Assembly (NCBI GenBank): GCA_003254885.1
Contig: QANT01004195.1
Coordinates: 62,001 to 126,000, forward strand
DNA length: 64,000 nucleotides
Direction: 5' to 3'
Source of the DNA: Purshia tridentata
Lineage: Eukaryota; Streptophyta; Magnoliopsida; Rosales; Rosaceae
Under the pieces are notes generated by a model that was not told where the DNA came from, searched no databases, and was given only the letters and a program-made list of their open reading frames with translations. The translations under genes and the position numbers were made by a program. Numbering within the stretch: the first letter of the stretch is position 1; every line of letters begins with the position of its first letter. Positions 33,001-44,076 of the stretch are shown one piece after another.

Positions 33001-36000
33001 AAGACTCAGTCTGTTTCTGTGTTATGTGGATATTTCAATAAGTGAACTACCAATATCATCAGACTGCTTCATAAATGCTTCAATGAGGTAATGAAAGTTA
33101 CAAAACAGAGAATTATTAAGCCATGTGCCAATGTCCTATAAACCGATCAGTTGGGGGACTAGATAAATTGGACACCTAGATACACATCAGACAAGATAAA
33201 TATTTGTCAGACGTCCATCAAAGTTATAAAAGGAAATGGGCAAAAAGTTACAGAAGTAGTTTCAAGGTTATCTGCTGCAGATCTTTCCAGCTTGGCAGGG
33301 TAATCCAAGTCTTCATCCAAAGGAAAATAATTTGCTATCTGAAACAGAAGCAAGAAAAAGCTTTAAGATAAACAGGGAAAGGAAAAACAGCTATTCCAAA
33401 AAAAGAAAAGGATATGGAAAACTAAGCAAGACATACCAGTTAAATAAGTAAATAACTGGAAGCAGAATACAGGGGAAATACCATACAATTTATCCCATCC
33501 AAACCACATCAGTAGAAAAGTAAGTATAAATGTGATTACTCTTTCCTTCTACATCATGAAAGTTCTTGCATCTCCAAACGAAAATAAACTTGTTTTACAA
33601 GCTCGTGACTCTTGTAAGCTAGATATTAAATATCATCAATTTAATCAAGCAACTGAAGACAGCTGACCATATAGTCAGCAAGTTCCATCAATATTCAAAC
33701 AAATGAATAATTCTCTCTGTTCATTTCATTCTAACATTTAGGAAAAGGAGCAAAATAAAAAATATTGGAAATAGGACAAGTACATTTAAACAGTCATGAT
33801 AACATAAAAAGGTAACAGGTTTAATTGGCATATAAACTCAAGAAGAAATGCGAATTCTCAGGAATACAAGTCACCTCATCACGAATATGTGTTCGAGCAC
33901 GGAAAGTCAACCGCTCATGAACATCTGCAAGAATTCTCTCTAATGTAGGACGTAGCCCAGCTAATGATTCACTTCGCCGACTTAGCTGTTCACCTAGGAC
34001 TTCAACTTTCAATATATCAACAAGTTCGCAAAGAAAATCAATATTTGTTTCATGAATAAGTTTTGGCCGCAGTGTATCATATAAGTATGTAGACCTGCAT
34101 GAAGTTATCACCACAATGAGGGTATTATATAGCTTAAAGTGTGCATAGACCAAACAACCAAACAACCTCCATCCTACAATGTAACAGCCTAACAGGTTTA
34201 TATCTCAAGAAGTGATCTCAAGAAAGAATGAAGTGAAAACAAGGACACAAAACAGAAGATGATCCCCAAAGTGTCTCAAAAAATGTCCATCTTTGCATTT
34301 GTTAACTCCCCCTCCCATTAAGATATTAAGAAAACATATAATCTACAGAGTACTAGAAATAGCCTCCCTACATAACCATTCAAGGTAGACCACTCCCTTG
34401 CAGACCTCAACCCCAATCATACAAATTTCTCTAGAAAACAATTGTTCAAGCTTGATTCATCTCTGGTACATGTAAATTAACAGATATTTCCTTACTGTTG
34501 TTCAGTTAACAGTATACCCAATTACTACATCCAACCTCTCATAAAAGCGCTAAAACATATGAGGGAAAAGGTGAAAAGGAGAGAATAAATAACAGGGGAA
34601 AAGAGTGGTTAAAGAATTGTCTATTGTTGTTATCATATACCCCACTTACTGCTTGTAAACTCGTAAAGAAAACAAGAAAAAGAGAGAAAAGGGGACCTAC
34701 AGAGGATCTATCAATGGAGCCAAACTTGAAACGTCCTCTGCAGAAGATGGGAAAAAATGATCAAAAAGTTGGTGCTCAAGCTGACAGACCTGCAATAAAT
34801 AGTGGTGTTAATTACAATGGAAACTTTGTTTTCTGACAACATAAATGTTTATGATGTATACTGAAAATGAAAAAATGGAATGAAGAAAAAGAACCTCAAT
34901 ACAATGCAAGAGAAAAATAGAAAAGAATTTAAAATAAGAAAAGGAAAAAACTCATCAACTGTGACATGGAATGCAAAAAATTGCTAGATTGTACCCAGTG
35001 TGACCTTACAGCATTCTCAATATATCTACGCAACAAAAATTAGAGATATGACAGTAATTTTCATATCATTTTACATCATACATCACAGATATATTCGCTC
35101 TTTTACTGTTCATAATTATGATAGAGTTCATGTCATCTTCACTTTATCGTAAAAAATATCCTTCATTGCTATTTTTTATAGGATTTTTGCTTCTAGTAAT
35201 ATCTTCGAAGCATATAATTCTTACCTGCATTAGATATGCACATCCAGATCTAGTCAATGATGGCAAGGCCTCTTTCTTGGCAAATTCTGATATCCGTTGA
35301 TGTACTATACCTCTTACCTGAATAATGCATATAAAACCCGGCATATGATAACAGTGAACTGAACATATGAAATGAAAGAATAAACTTTTATAGGAAACAA
35401 CCAATCATCAGCTCACCAAGGAAAGGCGCTGTTCACAATACAGTTTGTGGCATTCTGCAAGGATCTGAGCATATTCTTTCCTTGAAGCTCTGCTTTCAAT
35501 TTCCCCCAGCACTGGCTTAAGCTGCAGAGATTCTAACTGTTAGACATCAACACTTAAAAAGCTTGAAGTTAAAGCACAGAAATGTGTTCCCACATTCAAA
35601 TGATTAGAGTAAAAATGTTTTCCAGGCTCATCTAGATTTCACGCCCTAGCTAGCAAAATGCAGTAATGACATTTTCAACTGATACAATAACTTCATACCA
35701 AGCCAAAAAGGCCACGATTACCTCACTTGCAGCTGCCTTGAAACGGACATATATAACAGATGCTTCTACACCCTCAGAAACAGATGTTTTGCTGCCTCCA
35801 CTGTTCCGGATAGCTGCCTGTACCTGATGCAAGACAGTGCCATAATACAAAGCCACGTAATATGCCTTAATGCATGTAAACGCTGAAGCTTACTATGCAC
35901 AAATGTGTTAACGATGATTCAATTCAATAAGGTAAATTTACCTGAGCAGAAGCACCTTTAAGAACTGAAAGTACATGAGAACGAATCATGCCCAAGGCTC

Positions 36001-38298
36001 GAGACTGTCCAAAACATGTAATTTCTATATTATTGAAGACCAAAATAAATCCTACTAAAGGATGAATTTCCATTCTATACTATTCACCTAATCAATCCTC
36101 TTGCAAGTTATACCTGCAGTTGTCGAAATTTGAGCAGGTAAACACTGGATTCTGCATATTGTGGATTGCTCTCAACATACCTATAAGAGGCACAAATCAT
36201 TTTAAAACAATAAGTTTTAATTTCAATATATTTATCCTTATTAAGTGCTCTCTGTTTACCAGTATCAATGAAAAAATTGCAAGGATTTTAACCGAGTAGT
36301 GTCTGAAGCATAGAATTGCACAGAAATAATAAAGGTATCCCACTTACGATATGCACTCATCAAGGCGCTTGAGCAGAGGGAGAAAGTTCTCATTTAGCAC
36401 ATTCATGTTTGGAGAATAAAAATTTGTAGAAATCTGCACACAGTTGAACAATTAAGCATGAATTATATTGATAAGGTTATATTTCTTAGATGAATTCTGT
36501 GAATATATTACACACACTTGGTGCACCATGATATGTTCTCACCTCCTTCTGTGGGACAACAAAAATATTATGATTTAATTGATGCATGTGGCTAACATAC
36601 TGATTTTTATTTATCTATACAGTTACTTGGATTACCAAAAAACAATGTGCACGGCCACCTAAATCCATATCACATATGATAATTACGTAGGCAATGTTTT
36701 TGGCATGTTCTATTTGTTTTGGAATCTAGGAAACCAATATTTGATGTCTATATAAAAAACACAGGAATTTGATTGACAAGCTTATACTCGGAGATTTTTG
36801 GCAATGATATGTTTCTAAATGTCATAATAATAGTCAAAATTTCATTAAGCAGAAACATTTGATACATCATGACTACAGTGAACCAAACCCGTCTATATGA
36901 AAGAGATAATAACTTCTAAATTTCATGCCTAGTCTAAATTTCTGGTGGTTCCTACCATCCATTGGTAAAGTATGCAAGGGTAGAAAGGCAAGGTGCACAA
37001 TTTTAAAGATATCCCAGGGGAACAAGTTAATTCGCAACCTAATATTTGAAGCAAACTGTATTTCTAGGTAAGGTAGCATTCAAACCTTACATTCTCCAAT
37101 TCATCAAAGTAGTTGAGCTTACTACGGACTGCTTCCGAAAATTCAATCAGTCGTTGCTTCTCTATTAACTGCAAAGGAAAATAAGAAAACATCAAGTTTT
37201 AAATATTTAAATTACATGGGCAAGAACAAGATAACAGAACCAACAAACACGACAGTAGAAATCATCAGTTATGATTAAAAGACGTCCTTCTGCTCATCCT
37301 TCGCAGAAGCCATAGTAGAGTTTCAAAGTTTTCGGGCCCCATAAAAAGTGATTAATATGACGGTAGAAAAATGGTAACAATAGAAAGAAAAACCCACCAG
37401 TCGGTCGCATGCATCATGTAGAGTTTTGGTCTTTGTTGCTACTGCCTGATGCTGCAGTTGTAGTTCATTAAACAAGTCTAGGGTGTCATCCACCTGCATA
37501 CAATGAAGCTATTAATGACACAAACAGATACATAACCAAAAAATGCAGTTATTAGCAAAAAATATATACAAGATTACCTGACCAAGTATACCATCACATG
37601 TCTGTATTCGCTCTGTCAAAGTGTCTACATAGTGACGATACTTCTCCTCCGTCTAAAACATAAAAAATAAGACGTGCGATGAGCCGCATATTCAAACTCA
37701 CATCACAAGGAGATGTGGTTTCTGTTGCTGAAAGAATTGAGTACTAACCTCCGATTTCAAGGCCGATTCGAGATCCGTAAACCATTTGTAAAACTGCATG
37801 AACAAAAGCTAGGCTGCAGTGAAAAAGTCATTGGATTGGAAGAGATAGGAATGTGAGGGCGAAACGGTACCTGATTCGTATTGACAAGAACGGCTTCGAT
37901 AGCAGCAGAGTGTTCCAAGCCGAAGGAGCTGTCCTTGGTGTTGACGGAGAGGCCATTCTGGTGCCCTGCGATACGGTCCTGGGACAAATTGAGAGGAAAT
38001 GGTCGCTCTGCGACGGCATGCGAGAGGCTTGCAATGGCGGCTTGTTGCTGCTCCGTTAAAGGTGCATTCTGCAGAGCCAACAAAGAAACTAACACATCAA
38101 ACTCGTATCGAAAGGATCTGATCCGATCTGATCTGATTTGAAGCTCTCGCTAATTGTAGTAAACAAATTGTACAAAAGTCAGCTGAAATTGAATTTAGAG
38201 CAATGAGGTTTTGAATTCAGGACCTGTTCCCAGTGAGATGCGAAGTTGTAGCCCTTAGAAATGGCTCCCGATTTCGGAAGGCTGGGCTTACTCGCCAT
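30017..38298 (-). CDS. COG3: Conserved oligomeric Golgi complex subunit 3 (Sec34)
   Basis: A 781-residue subunit of the COG tether, which captures retrograde vesicles at the Golgi. The 24 coding exons, listed 5' to 3' on the minus strand, are 38298-38224, 38068-37871, 37793-37749, 37652-37578, 37493-37398, 37168-37091, 36433-36348, 36180-36114, 36004-35942, 35823-35722, 35521-35417, 35317-35225, 34789-34701, 34094-33875, 33338-33252, 32731-32618, 32521-32489, 32253-32167, 32082-32020, 31678-31562, 31289-31197, 30691-30566, 30459-30359 and 30149-30017. The N-terminus reads [20 protein letters not shown]. The Sec34 region includes [12 protein letters not shown], coiled-coil stretches ([16 protein letters not shown]), [18 protein letters not shown] and [19 protein letters not shown]. 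The end is [14 protein letters not shown]. Length and order closely match Arabidopsis COG3. All introns are GT-AG and every phase closes. It converges with FAB1 and is followed upstream by RAD51 on the same strand. Confidence 0.96.
30911..30960 (-). mobile_element. Possible SINE fragment in a COG3 intron
   Basis: Read on the minus strand, a box-B-like GGATCGAATCC (30911-30921) follows a TTGGTAAAACTCTTATGG stretch resembling the A-box side of plant tRNA-derived SINEs. An A-rich tail lies further on, near 30840. No clear target duplication is seen. It is fully intronic, between the exons ending at 31197 and starting at 30691. Confidence 0.3.
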
Positions 38299-39508
38299 TC
38301 TTCGACCTTCAATATTCAATCAGACAACGCTTCACTTACTCAAAATACAGAGTTGAGTTCAGACAACGCTTTTCCTTATCAGCTAATCCCTCTACAGTCC
38401 TCCTCCTCCTCCTCTTCTTCTCTGTCGAGTCTCAGTCCTCACTTCCTCTTTTGCTTCTGTATAAACGGATGCAGGATTTCAACGACCACATTTGCACCCA
38501 AGCCTGTGTTTTGTTTGCGACCTCTAAAACGATGCGTTTCATTATAAAACAGTTGAAAAAGGCAGCTGCGCCATAATAATAATAATAACTGAAGCTACTG
38601 TTAAACTGAATAATTACATTCACTTATAATATTTTTCCAAAATGCTATTACCACATTCTGATTTCCATATCAATCTCACGTTAGTTTTTAACATTGCCCA
38701 ACATTTATGAGTGTATACAATTGAGATTTTAATAGATTTTAAAGAAATTATAAATTCTCATAGATTTTATGAATTCTTATAGAATTTCTTAGAATCAATC
38801 TATCAAAATTCATGGAATTTTTATTGCTTTTGTTTTATGCTTAAAATTCATTAAAATCTATTAAAATTAACCACTTAAATGAAATTTATAAAAATTTATA
38901 AAAAATTGAATACACCTATATTTCAATAAAATAGAATTTTTAAAATTCTAAATTAAATACATTTAAATTTCTATAAAATCTATAAAATTCTAAATTAAAT
39001 AAACTTTAAATTTCAATGAATTTTTAAATTCTTTTAAAATCCATTAGAATTTTAGTGAAAATTATTTTCACTTTTCTTTTTTGGTCAAGCAATACTGGAA
39101 GAGAAGAAATTCAAACTCCATAAGAATAAAACCAAGGCAAGAACCATTAGAGCCATAAGCCACGTCACATTAGTTTTCAATAGTGAGGAAATATTTTGAT
39201 CCTTGACTCTTGAGTAGTTGAGTCTACCACGATGATTTACATCATGAAATGGTTCTATTTCTATTACAAAACATTAAAAAGGAGTGATATTAACCAGAAA
39301 GAATGAAAAGAAAAATGAAAAAAACACCCTGCAAGCTGCAAAGCTTTGACAAGCAACTCTTCAAAATTTGAATACAACTGTAAACAGAAAATTCCAAAGT
39401 TTTTTTTGACATTTTGCTGGCTTCCCTTCAGATCCATTACAAGGTAGAGATATACAAGAATACATGAAAAAGATCATGCACAAGATTTTGGCATGAACTG
39501 AAGTGTAT
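38299..39508. other. Spacer between COG3 and RAD51
   Basis: The COG3 promoter and leader lie in 38299-38560. The AT-rich MITE-like tract lies at 38708-39060. A possible SINE remnant lies in 39100-39180 (minus strand, box-B-like GGAGTTTGAATTTC). The final ~250 bases are the RAD51 3'UTR. No other gene is recognised. Confidence 0.5.
38708..39060. repeat. AT-rich MITE-like tract with inverted termini
   Basis: The tract begins GAGTGTATACAATTGAGATT. An inverted counterpart, AATTGAATACACC, occurs at about 38906-38918, giving GTGTATWCAATT termini of the kind seen in plant hAT-like MITEs. Between and beyond them are many short words such as AAATCTATAAAATTC on both strands. The right boundary is unclear because similar sequence runs on to about 39060, perhaps a second nested copy. 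No convincing target duplication was found. Confidence 0.45.
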
Positions 39509-42500
39509 TTAATCCTTGACATCCGTGACACCTTCTGTAGAGATCTGAAACCGGGCTTCTGCTTCAGCCAAACAAGGAGAACTTATTACTTTACAAATGC
39601 GCTCGTCCCCTCGTCCCTTCCGGACAGCAAGCCTATCATGAGAAGAGAAAGATGATCAGTAATCCTCAGAGTAATTTCATTTGGGAGGAAGGTAGATGAT
39701 GAACTTAGTAGTACAAACCTTGTTGTGGAAGCATGGGCCATGATGTTACCACCAATAGGCTTAACTTGAGGCCCAGCAAAGATTGCAGAACCATCCACTT
39801 GTGCAACTACTTGATTTGTGATAACAACAGCCACACCAAACTGCGGTCACAGTATACAGGGGAGGATCTTAATAAAATAACAATGCTAAACTAGAGGGTC
39901 GAGTATATGATTAGAAAACATGCACAAACATTGTTGGACATAACAAAACATACACACAAAGAAGGAGAAGGGGGTGTAACAATTTTTACCTCATCTGCCA
40001 TCTTTTGAAGGCTACGGAGAAACTTTGCAAGATGCATCTGCCGGGCTGAAAGTTCTCCTCTTCCAGAGAAATCTGTTCTGTAGAGTGCTGTGGCACTATC
40101 TACTATCATGAGAGCAAACCTAAAGAACCAAATCCAGTGATAAATGGCCTTACCCAAAAGTTGTAGACTTGACCAAAATCTAAACAAGCGTATAAGTGTA
40201 TAACTATAAATTCTTCATATGCGGATGTGTGGTAAAAACCTCTGATATTTGCTTACATTCTTTTTCTACGAAAGATTTTTTTTTTTTTTTGCCTGATTTT
40301 TATGTGGGATAGTTGACTACATTCTTTGATATCATGTTGTGATAATGTTCACTCTAATCACCTATTGATGCAGGTCAGTTAGTACCTGCAAGGAATGCCA
40401 TGCCAAAAGACAAGGGAAAAAAGAAGGAAGAGAGAAGAAACACTATTATGCTCCCCGATTAAATTTAATGGCTGCTTATTTGGCCAGCTTCAAAAGTATA
40501 CTATGGTCCAATATCCACAAAAAACGCACATATTAGGTCTTTCATATTATTATGAGCATAATGATTAACATTAATACTTCTTAACATGGTCATGTTGGTC
40601 TGTTGAAAGGAGTATGTTGAAAGAGAATATATTTTCTCCTCAAATTCGGTATGCTAGCCACATCAAACATCAGATTCCAAGTCCAAGGTTCAATAACTTT
40701 TTTTCTTAAGGACAAACACATAGAACTACCGAGGCATTTCAGATTGCAAAACAGTTCATCATTTACAAAAGCAAGTTTTGTGCTCATGACTGATCTTAAG
40801 TCATGACAATTTACAAATCTCCATGCAAGACAAAAGAGAGGAAATTATAGATTACATAAAACTGAGAGACAACCTTGAGCAAGGGTATCATTAAGAATCT
40901 AAGGCAACCAATTTATAAATAGTATTATACCTTGTTTCAACCATCATTGAAGCTGCTTCAAGCAAGAGCCTTGATTGATGATCAGTGTTGTAAGCTCTAG
41001 CATATGCCACATTCTCCAAGACATCAGCACCATTGAGTCCAAACCTGTAGCAACAACACCATTAACTATCTAAGATACATAAATAATAACAACATGTTCA
41101 CCTCAAGGTACCCAAATCAGACCTCTCTGCTATCTGTAAGAGTCTTTGTGGCCTGAATGTACCCTCAGCATCAATGTACATTGCTTTTCCCTCACCGCCT
41201 CCTTGATCTAATGGGAGCTGAAACATCAAAATGAATCAGAAGTGCACTTTAGTGAATTGACATTATAGGTTGGAGGTAGTTGATTGTGGTGGGCAGAGAT
41301 TGATTGATGTCTTTGCCTAACCTAAGAGTAAACCTTAGACAAGGAACTCTAGAACCCCATCCAAGTAAATATTAACTTCATGAGTTATGAAATGAATAAG
41401 AAAACATGTCATTCTGGTATATTTTCTTCATTCCCATGGTTGAATTGCAACTTCATATTGTCAAGGGGAAAGAACATCCAGAAAACCAGATCTATGTCCA
41501 ATGGGATTAAAGTAATTACTTATTGTGAAGCACCAGAACAACATATTAAAAACAAAATAAAGTCACTTACTTGGCATGTGACACAAAGTGTGTGACACAG
41601 CTGAGTCTTTCCAGAACGGAACTCACCATATATCTCGGTAATAGATCCTGTCTCAATTCCTCCTGTCATGCAGAAACAAGGACTCATTTCGAAGAACTAT
41701 TACTTGAACTTTAAAGGAATACATTTCTAATGGTAAAACAAGGACTCAATTCTAAGAAGTAAGTCTTTGACATAGGATGGAAATTTTGGTTGAAAAAGAA
41801 GAGTACTGAAAACTGACCTTCCAATATCTTATCAAGTTCTCTTGATCCAGAAGTAATTTGAATGATTTCGAGTCTCTGAGCATGGAGCTGGCTAGCACTA
41901 GTAAAACCCAAAGGCACCAGTTTGGAGGCTGTCAATGAAATGAAACAAACCAGGCATTGGAAAATCAATATTGCGACAAATAGTAATAAATTTTACATAT
42001 AAGAATGCTGGGAAAACGAAATTTAAAAAGAAAGGAATGATATACCTGCTTCAATGATCTTGTCAACTTTAGCTTCGCTGATTCCTTTGATTTGCAGAAG
42101 ATCTTTCCTTGGAGAGTAAGCAACAGCTTCGACTGTGCAAAGACCCGCATCTTTCAGCTTCTTTACGTCAATGGAAGCTATGCCCGATGCCTTGAATTGA
42201 AAAGATAAAAACATTCCATCATCCACCAAACAAAGATGGCTGCTTTAATCGAGATATCACTAGAATGTGAAAATCCGCAATCAAGATTCTAAGTTTCTGC
42301 TAAAATGGGAAAAGATGAATTTAACAAACCAAACCCATATGACAATGGACAACAAAAACAGCTCCCCTGTGGGCTAGGGTTTCGCATAGTAGGTAAAGAA
42401 CAAAACCCAAGACTGGGAAAAAAAATATAAAATAATTGAATTTCATCGTGCGAGAGTCAAAATTTGGAATCAAACGCAAAACCCATAAAAAAATAAAGTA

Positions 42501-42781
42501 TCTTGAGCAACAATTTACAGAAATCCGTAGCCATTGCAATGAAAAAAAGAGAACCCTTTTCTTCAATTTTGAAGAAAACAGGCTTATCTGAACAAGAAAC
42601 GCCATTGTACCCAGATTATAAAAAGAAAAAAAAAAAACCATTTTGGGAAGCCGCTGATTTGTTCGAAAACGAGTGAAACATTGAAAAGGGTTACCTGAAG
42701 TTGTTCGACAGGGACAGGACCTTGCGGCATTTCTTCGCCTTCCTCTTGTTGGGCCATTTTCTGGTTGCCCTGTTGCTCCAT
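39509..42781 (-). CDS. RAD51: DNA repair and recombination recombinase RAD51
   Basis: A 339-residue eukaryotic strand-exchange recombinase that forms nucleoprotein filaments for homologous recombination in the nucleus. Nine exons, 5' to 3' on the minus strand: 42781-42695, 42190-42046, 41928-41818, 41662-41571, 41217-41123, 41044-40931, 40119-39990, 39840-39719 and 39632-39509. The N-terminal helix-hairpin-helix region has [20 protein letters not shown]. The polymerisation region is followed by Walker [10 protein letters not shown] (127-135) and Walker B LMIVD (218-222), with [20 protein letters not shown] after it. Loop-2 and C-terminal blocks are [29 protein letters not shown] and GVTDVKD. 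Length and sequence fit RAD51 rather than DMC1 or the RAD51 paralogues. The start ATG gives the usual MEQQ-type N-terminus. An E2F site lies 146 bases upstream and a telo-box in intron 1, fitting S-phase control. Confidence 0.97.
42374..42382 (-). promoter_or_regulatory. Telo-box-like motif in RAD51 intron 1
   Basis: On the minus (sense) strand this reads AAACCCTAG, a one-base variant of the telo-box, in the first intron about 400 bases after the start codon. First-intron elements can act in plants; this role is inferred. Confidence 0.25.
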
Positions 42782-42926
42782 GCCTCTGCTAATAGTACCC
42801 AACACGCTCACGATGTGTGCTAGTACACCTCTACTGACCCCAACACGAACGCACAGACAGTGAAACAAAACACAGGCAGAGAAAATGGGGAAGACGAGGG
42901 AAATAATTTTTTCAAAACGTTTTGGG

Positions 42927-42934
42927 GCGCCAAA
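42927..42934 (-). promoter_or_regulatory. E2F binding site in RAD51 promoter
   Basis: On the minus strand this reads TTTGGCGC (extended TTTGGCGCC), an exact match to the E2F consensus TTTSSCGC, 146 bases upstream of the RAD51 ATG. RAD51 genes are established E2F/cell-cycle targets in plants and animals, so this is a credible functional site. Confidence 0.65.
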
Positions 42935-43189
42935 GTAACACAGAGGCTTGCCGGGGAAGCTTTTATGCTTCTTGGTTAACTAGGACTGGAAAAAAAGGCT
43001 CTGCTGTCTATCCTTTTGGGCCGGATGTACTTGTCGCCCAATTTATATGGGGCTGCAGTTAATAGCATGAGGTATAACTCGAGCCCAGTATTAGGCCCAT
43101 GAGCCCAATATTTTCCTTCAAATTGTAACCAAATGGAAGAAAGTAGAAACTAATTTATGTAGCATATAATTATACAGGGGTGAGATTTT

Positions 43190-43560
43190 TAACCGACCAT
43201 ACCGAAGAACCGACGTACAGTCCTACACTGAACCAATCAGTTTGGTATCATTTTATGAATTTTTGGTATCGGTAGGATAACTAAACCGAACCGAGTATAT
43301 ATAAGAACGGTTTTGGTCTTTCAAACTGATGGGTACTGATACCGAACTGAAAGCTCATTGGAGCCACGGATAATTTGGCATTCACCGAGAGTTCGCTCGG
43401 TTTTGTAACTCTCAACTCTCATTCTCTCTCTCTTAGTCTCCAGAACCAGCAACCCAACACCACTACCTCCATCACCTTCACCACATCTCGATCTTGAACT
43501 GACAGATTCAACAGTTTAGGCACATATTGGTTCAGCTACCGAGAACCGATCCCACCCCAA
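43190..43560. repeat. Degenerate ACCGA/CGGT-rich repeat
   Basis: Multiple ACCGAACCG-like words occur on both strands (ACCGACCATACCGAAGAACCGA, AAACCGAACCGAG, GATACCGAACTGA, CTACCGAGAACCGATCC), mixed with GGTATCGGTA and CGGTTTTGG. Such sequence is typical of a decayed plant transposable element, but no terminal repeats or coding part let me name the class. Confidence 0.4.
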
Positions 43561-43592
43561 TATTTACATGTTCCACTTTTGTCATTTCCTAC

Positions 43593-43710
43593 AGCGATAT
43601 ATAGAATCCCCATAAAAATACCACTAGATCGAGCACCAGTGATTTCATATCCGGTCAAAATTTTGGCTAATTGATCGATGTGGGTAGCTCCAGTAGACCC
43701 ATAGATGGAA
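43593..43710 (-). pseudogene. nad2: Nuclear insertion of mitochondrial nad2 fragment (NUMT)
   Basis: On the minus strand, one open stretch reads IYGSTGATHIDQLAKILTGY and continues EITGARSSGIFMGILYIAVG. This is the conserved internal part of plant mitochondrial NADH dehydrogenase subunit 2 with about two changes. Chloroplast ndhB differs clearly here, so the source is mitochondrial. Only about 40 codons are kept, with unrelated sequence on both sides and no expression signals, so it is a short nonfunctional NUMT. The flanks contain the ACCGA-rich repeat on one side. It is nearly intact, which suggests fairly recent transfer, though plant mitochondrial genes change slowly and recency is uncertain. 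Confidence 0.85.
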
Positions 43711-44076
43711 CAAATAGGTATATGTAAAAACATTGTGGGGCCCTACATCCTAATGGCTATAAGGTCGGGCATATAATTATATCTCCCACTAATTGAGTAA
43801 TATTTGTATTATTACATATCTCATATATGTCTTTAATGGTTAATCAAAATTTATCAATTACTAAGGGCAATAGTGTTAATAACCGAATATATATAGGATG
43901 ATCACAGCACATACTACCCATACAAAGATGAAGCACAAGTTTATATTTACATCAAACTATATTACTTTTTATTTCGTATATATTTAATCATACACGGTGA
44001 ATTTTGGTATTAAACTACACGATGCGTGTGCATATATATATCTTAATCACAGCTAAGAAGCTAGCTAGTTCTTCAA

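Larger units (their letters stand above)
42782..44076. other. Spacer between RAD51 and PME-A
   Basis: The RAD51 leader and promoter occupy about 42782-43000. An ACCGA-rich degenerate repeat spans 43190-43560. A mitochondrial nad2 fragment lies at 43593-43710. The rest, to 44076, is AT-rich spacer plus the 3'UTR of the first pectinesterase. Confidence 0.6.

Noticed and set aside
43536-43733. Possible chloroplast ndhB or a real small gene
   Set aside because: The peptide matches mitochondrial nad2, not ndhB, and only a fragment is present without a start or partners. It is kept as a NUMT.
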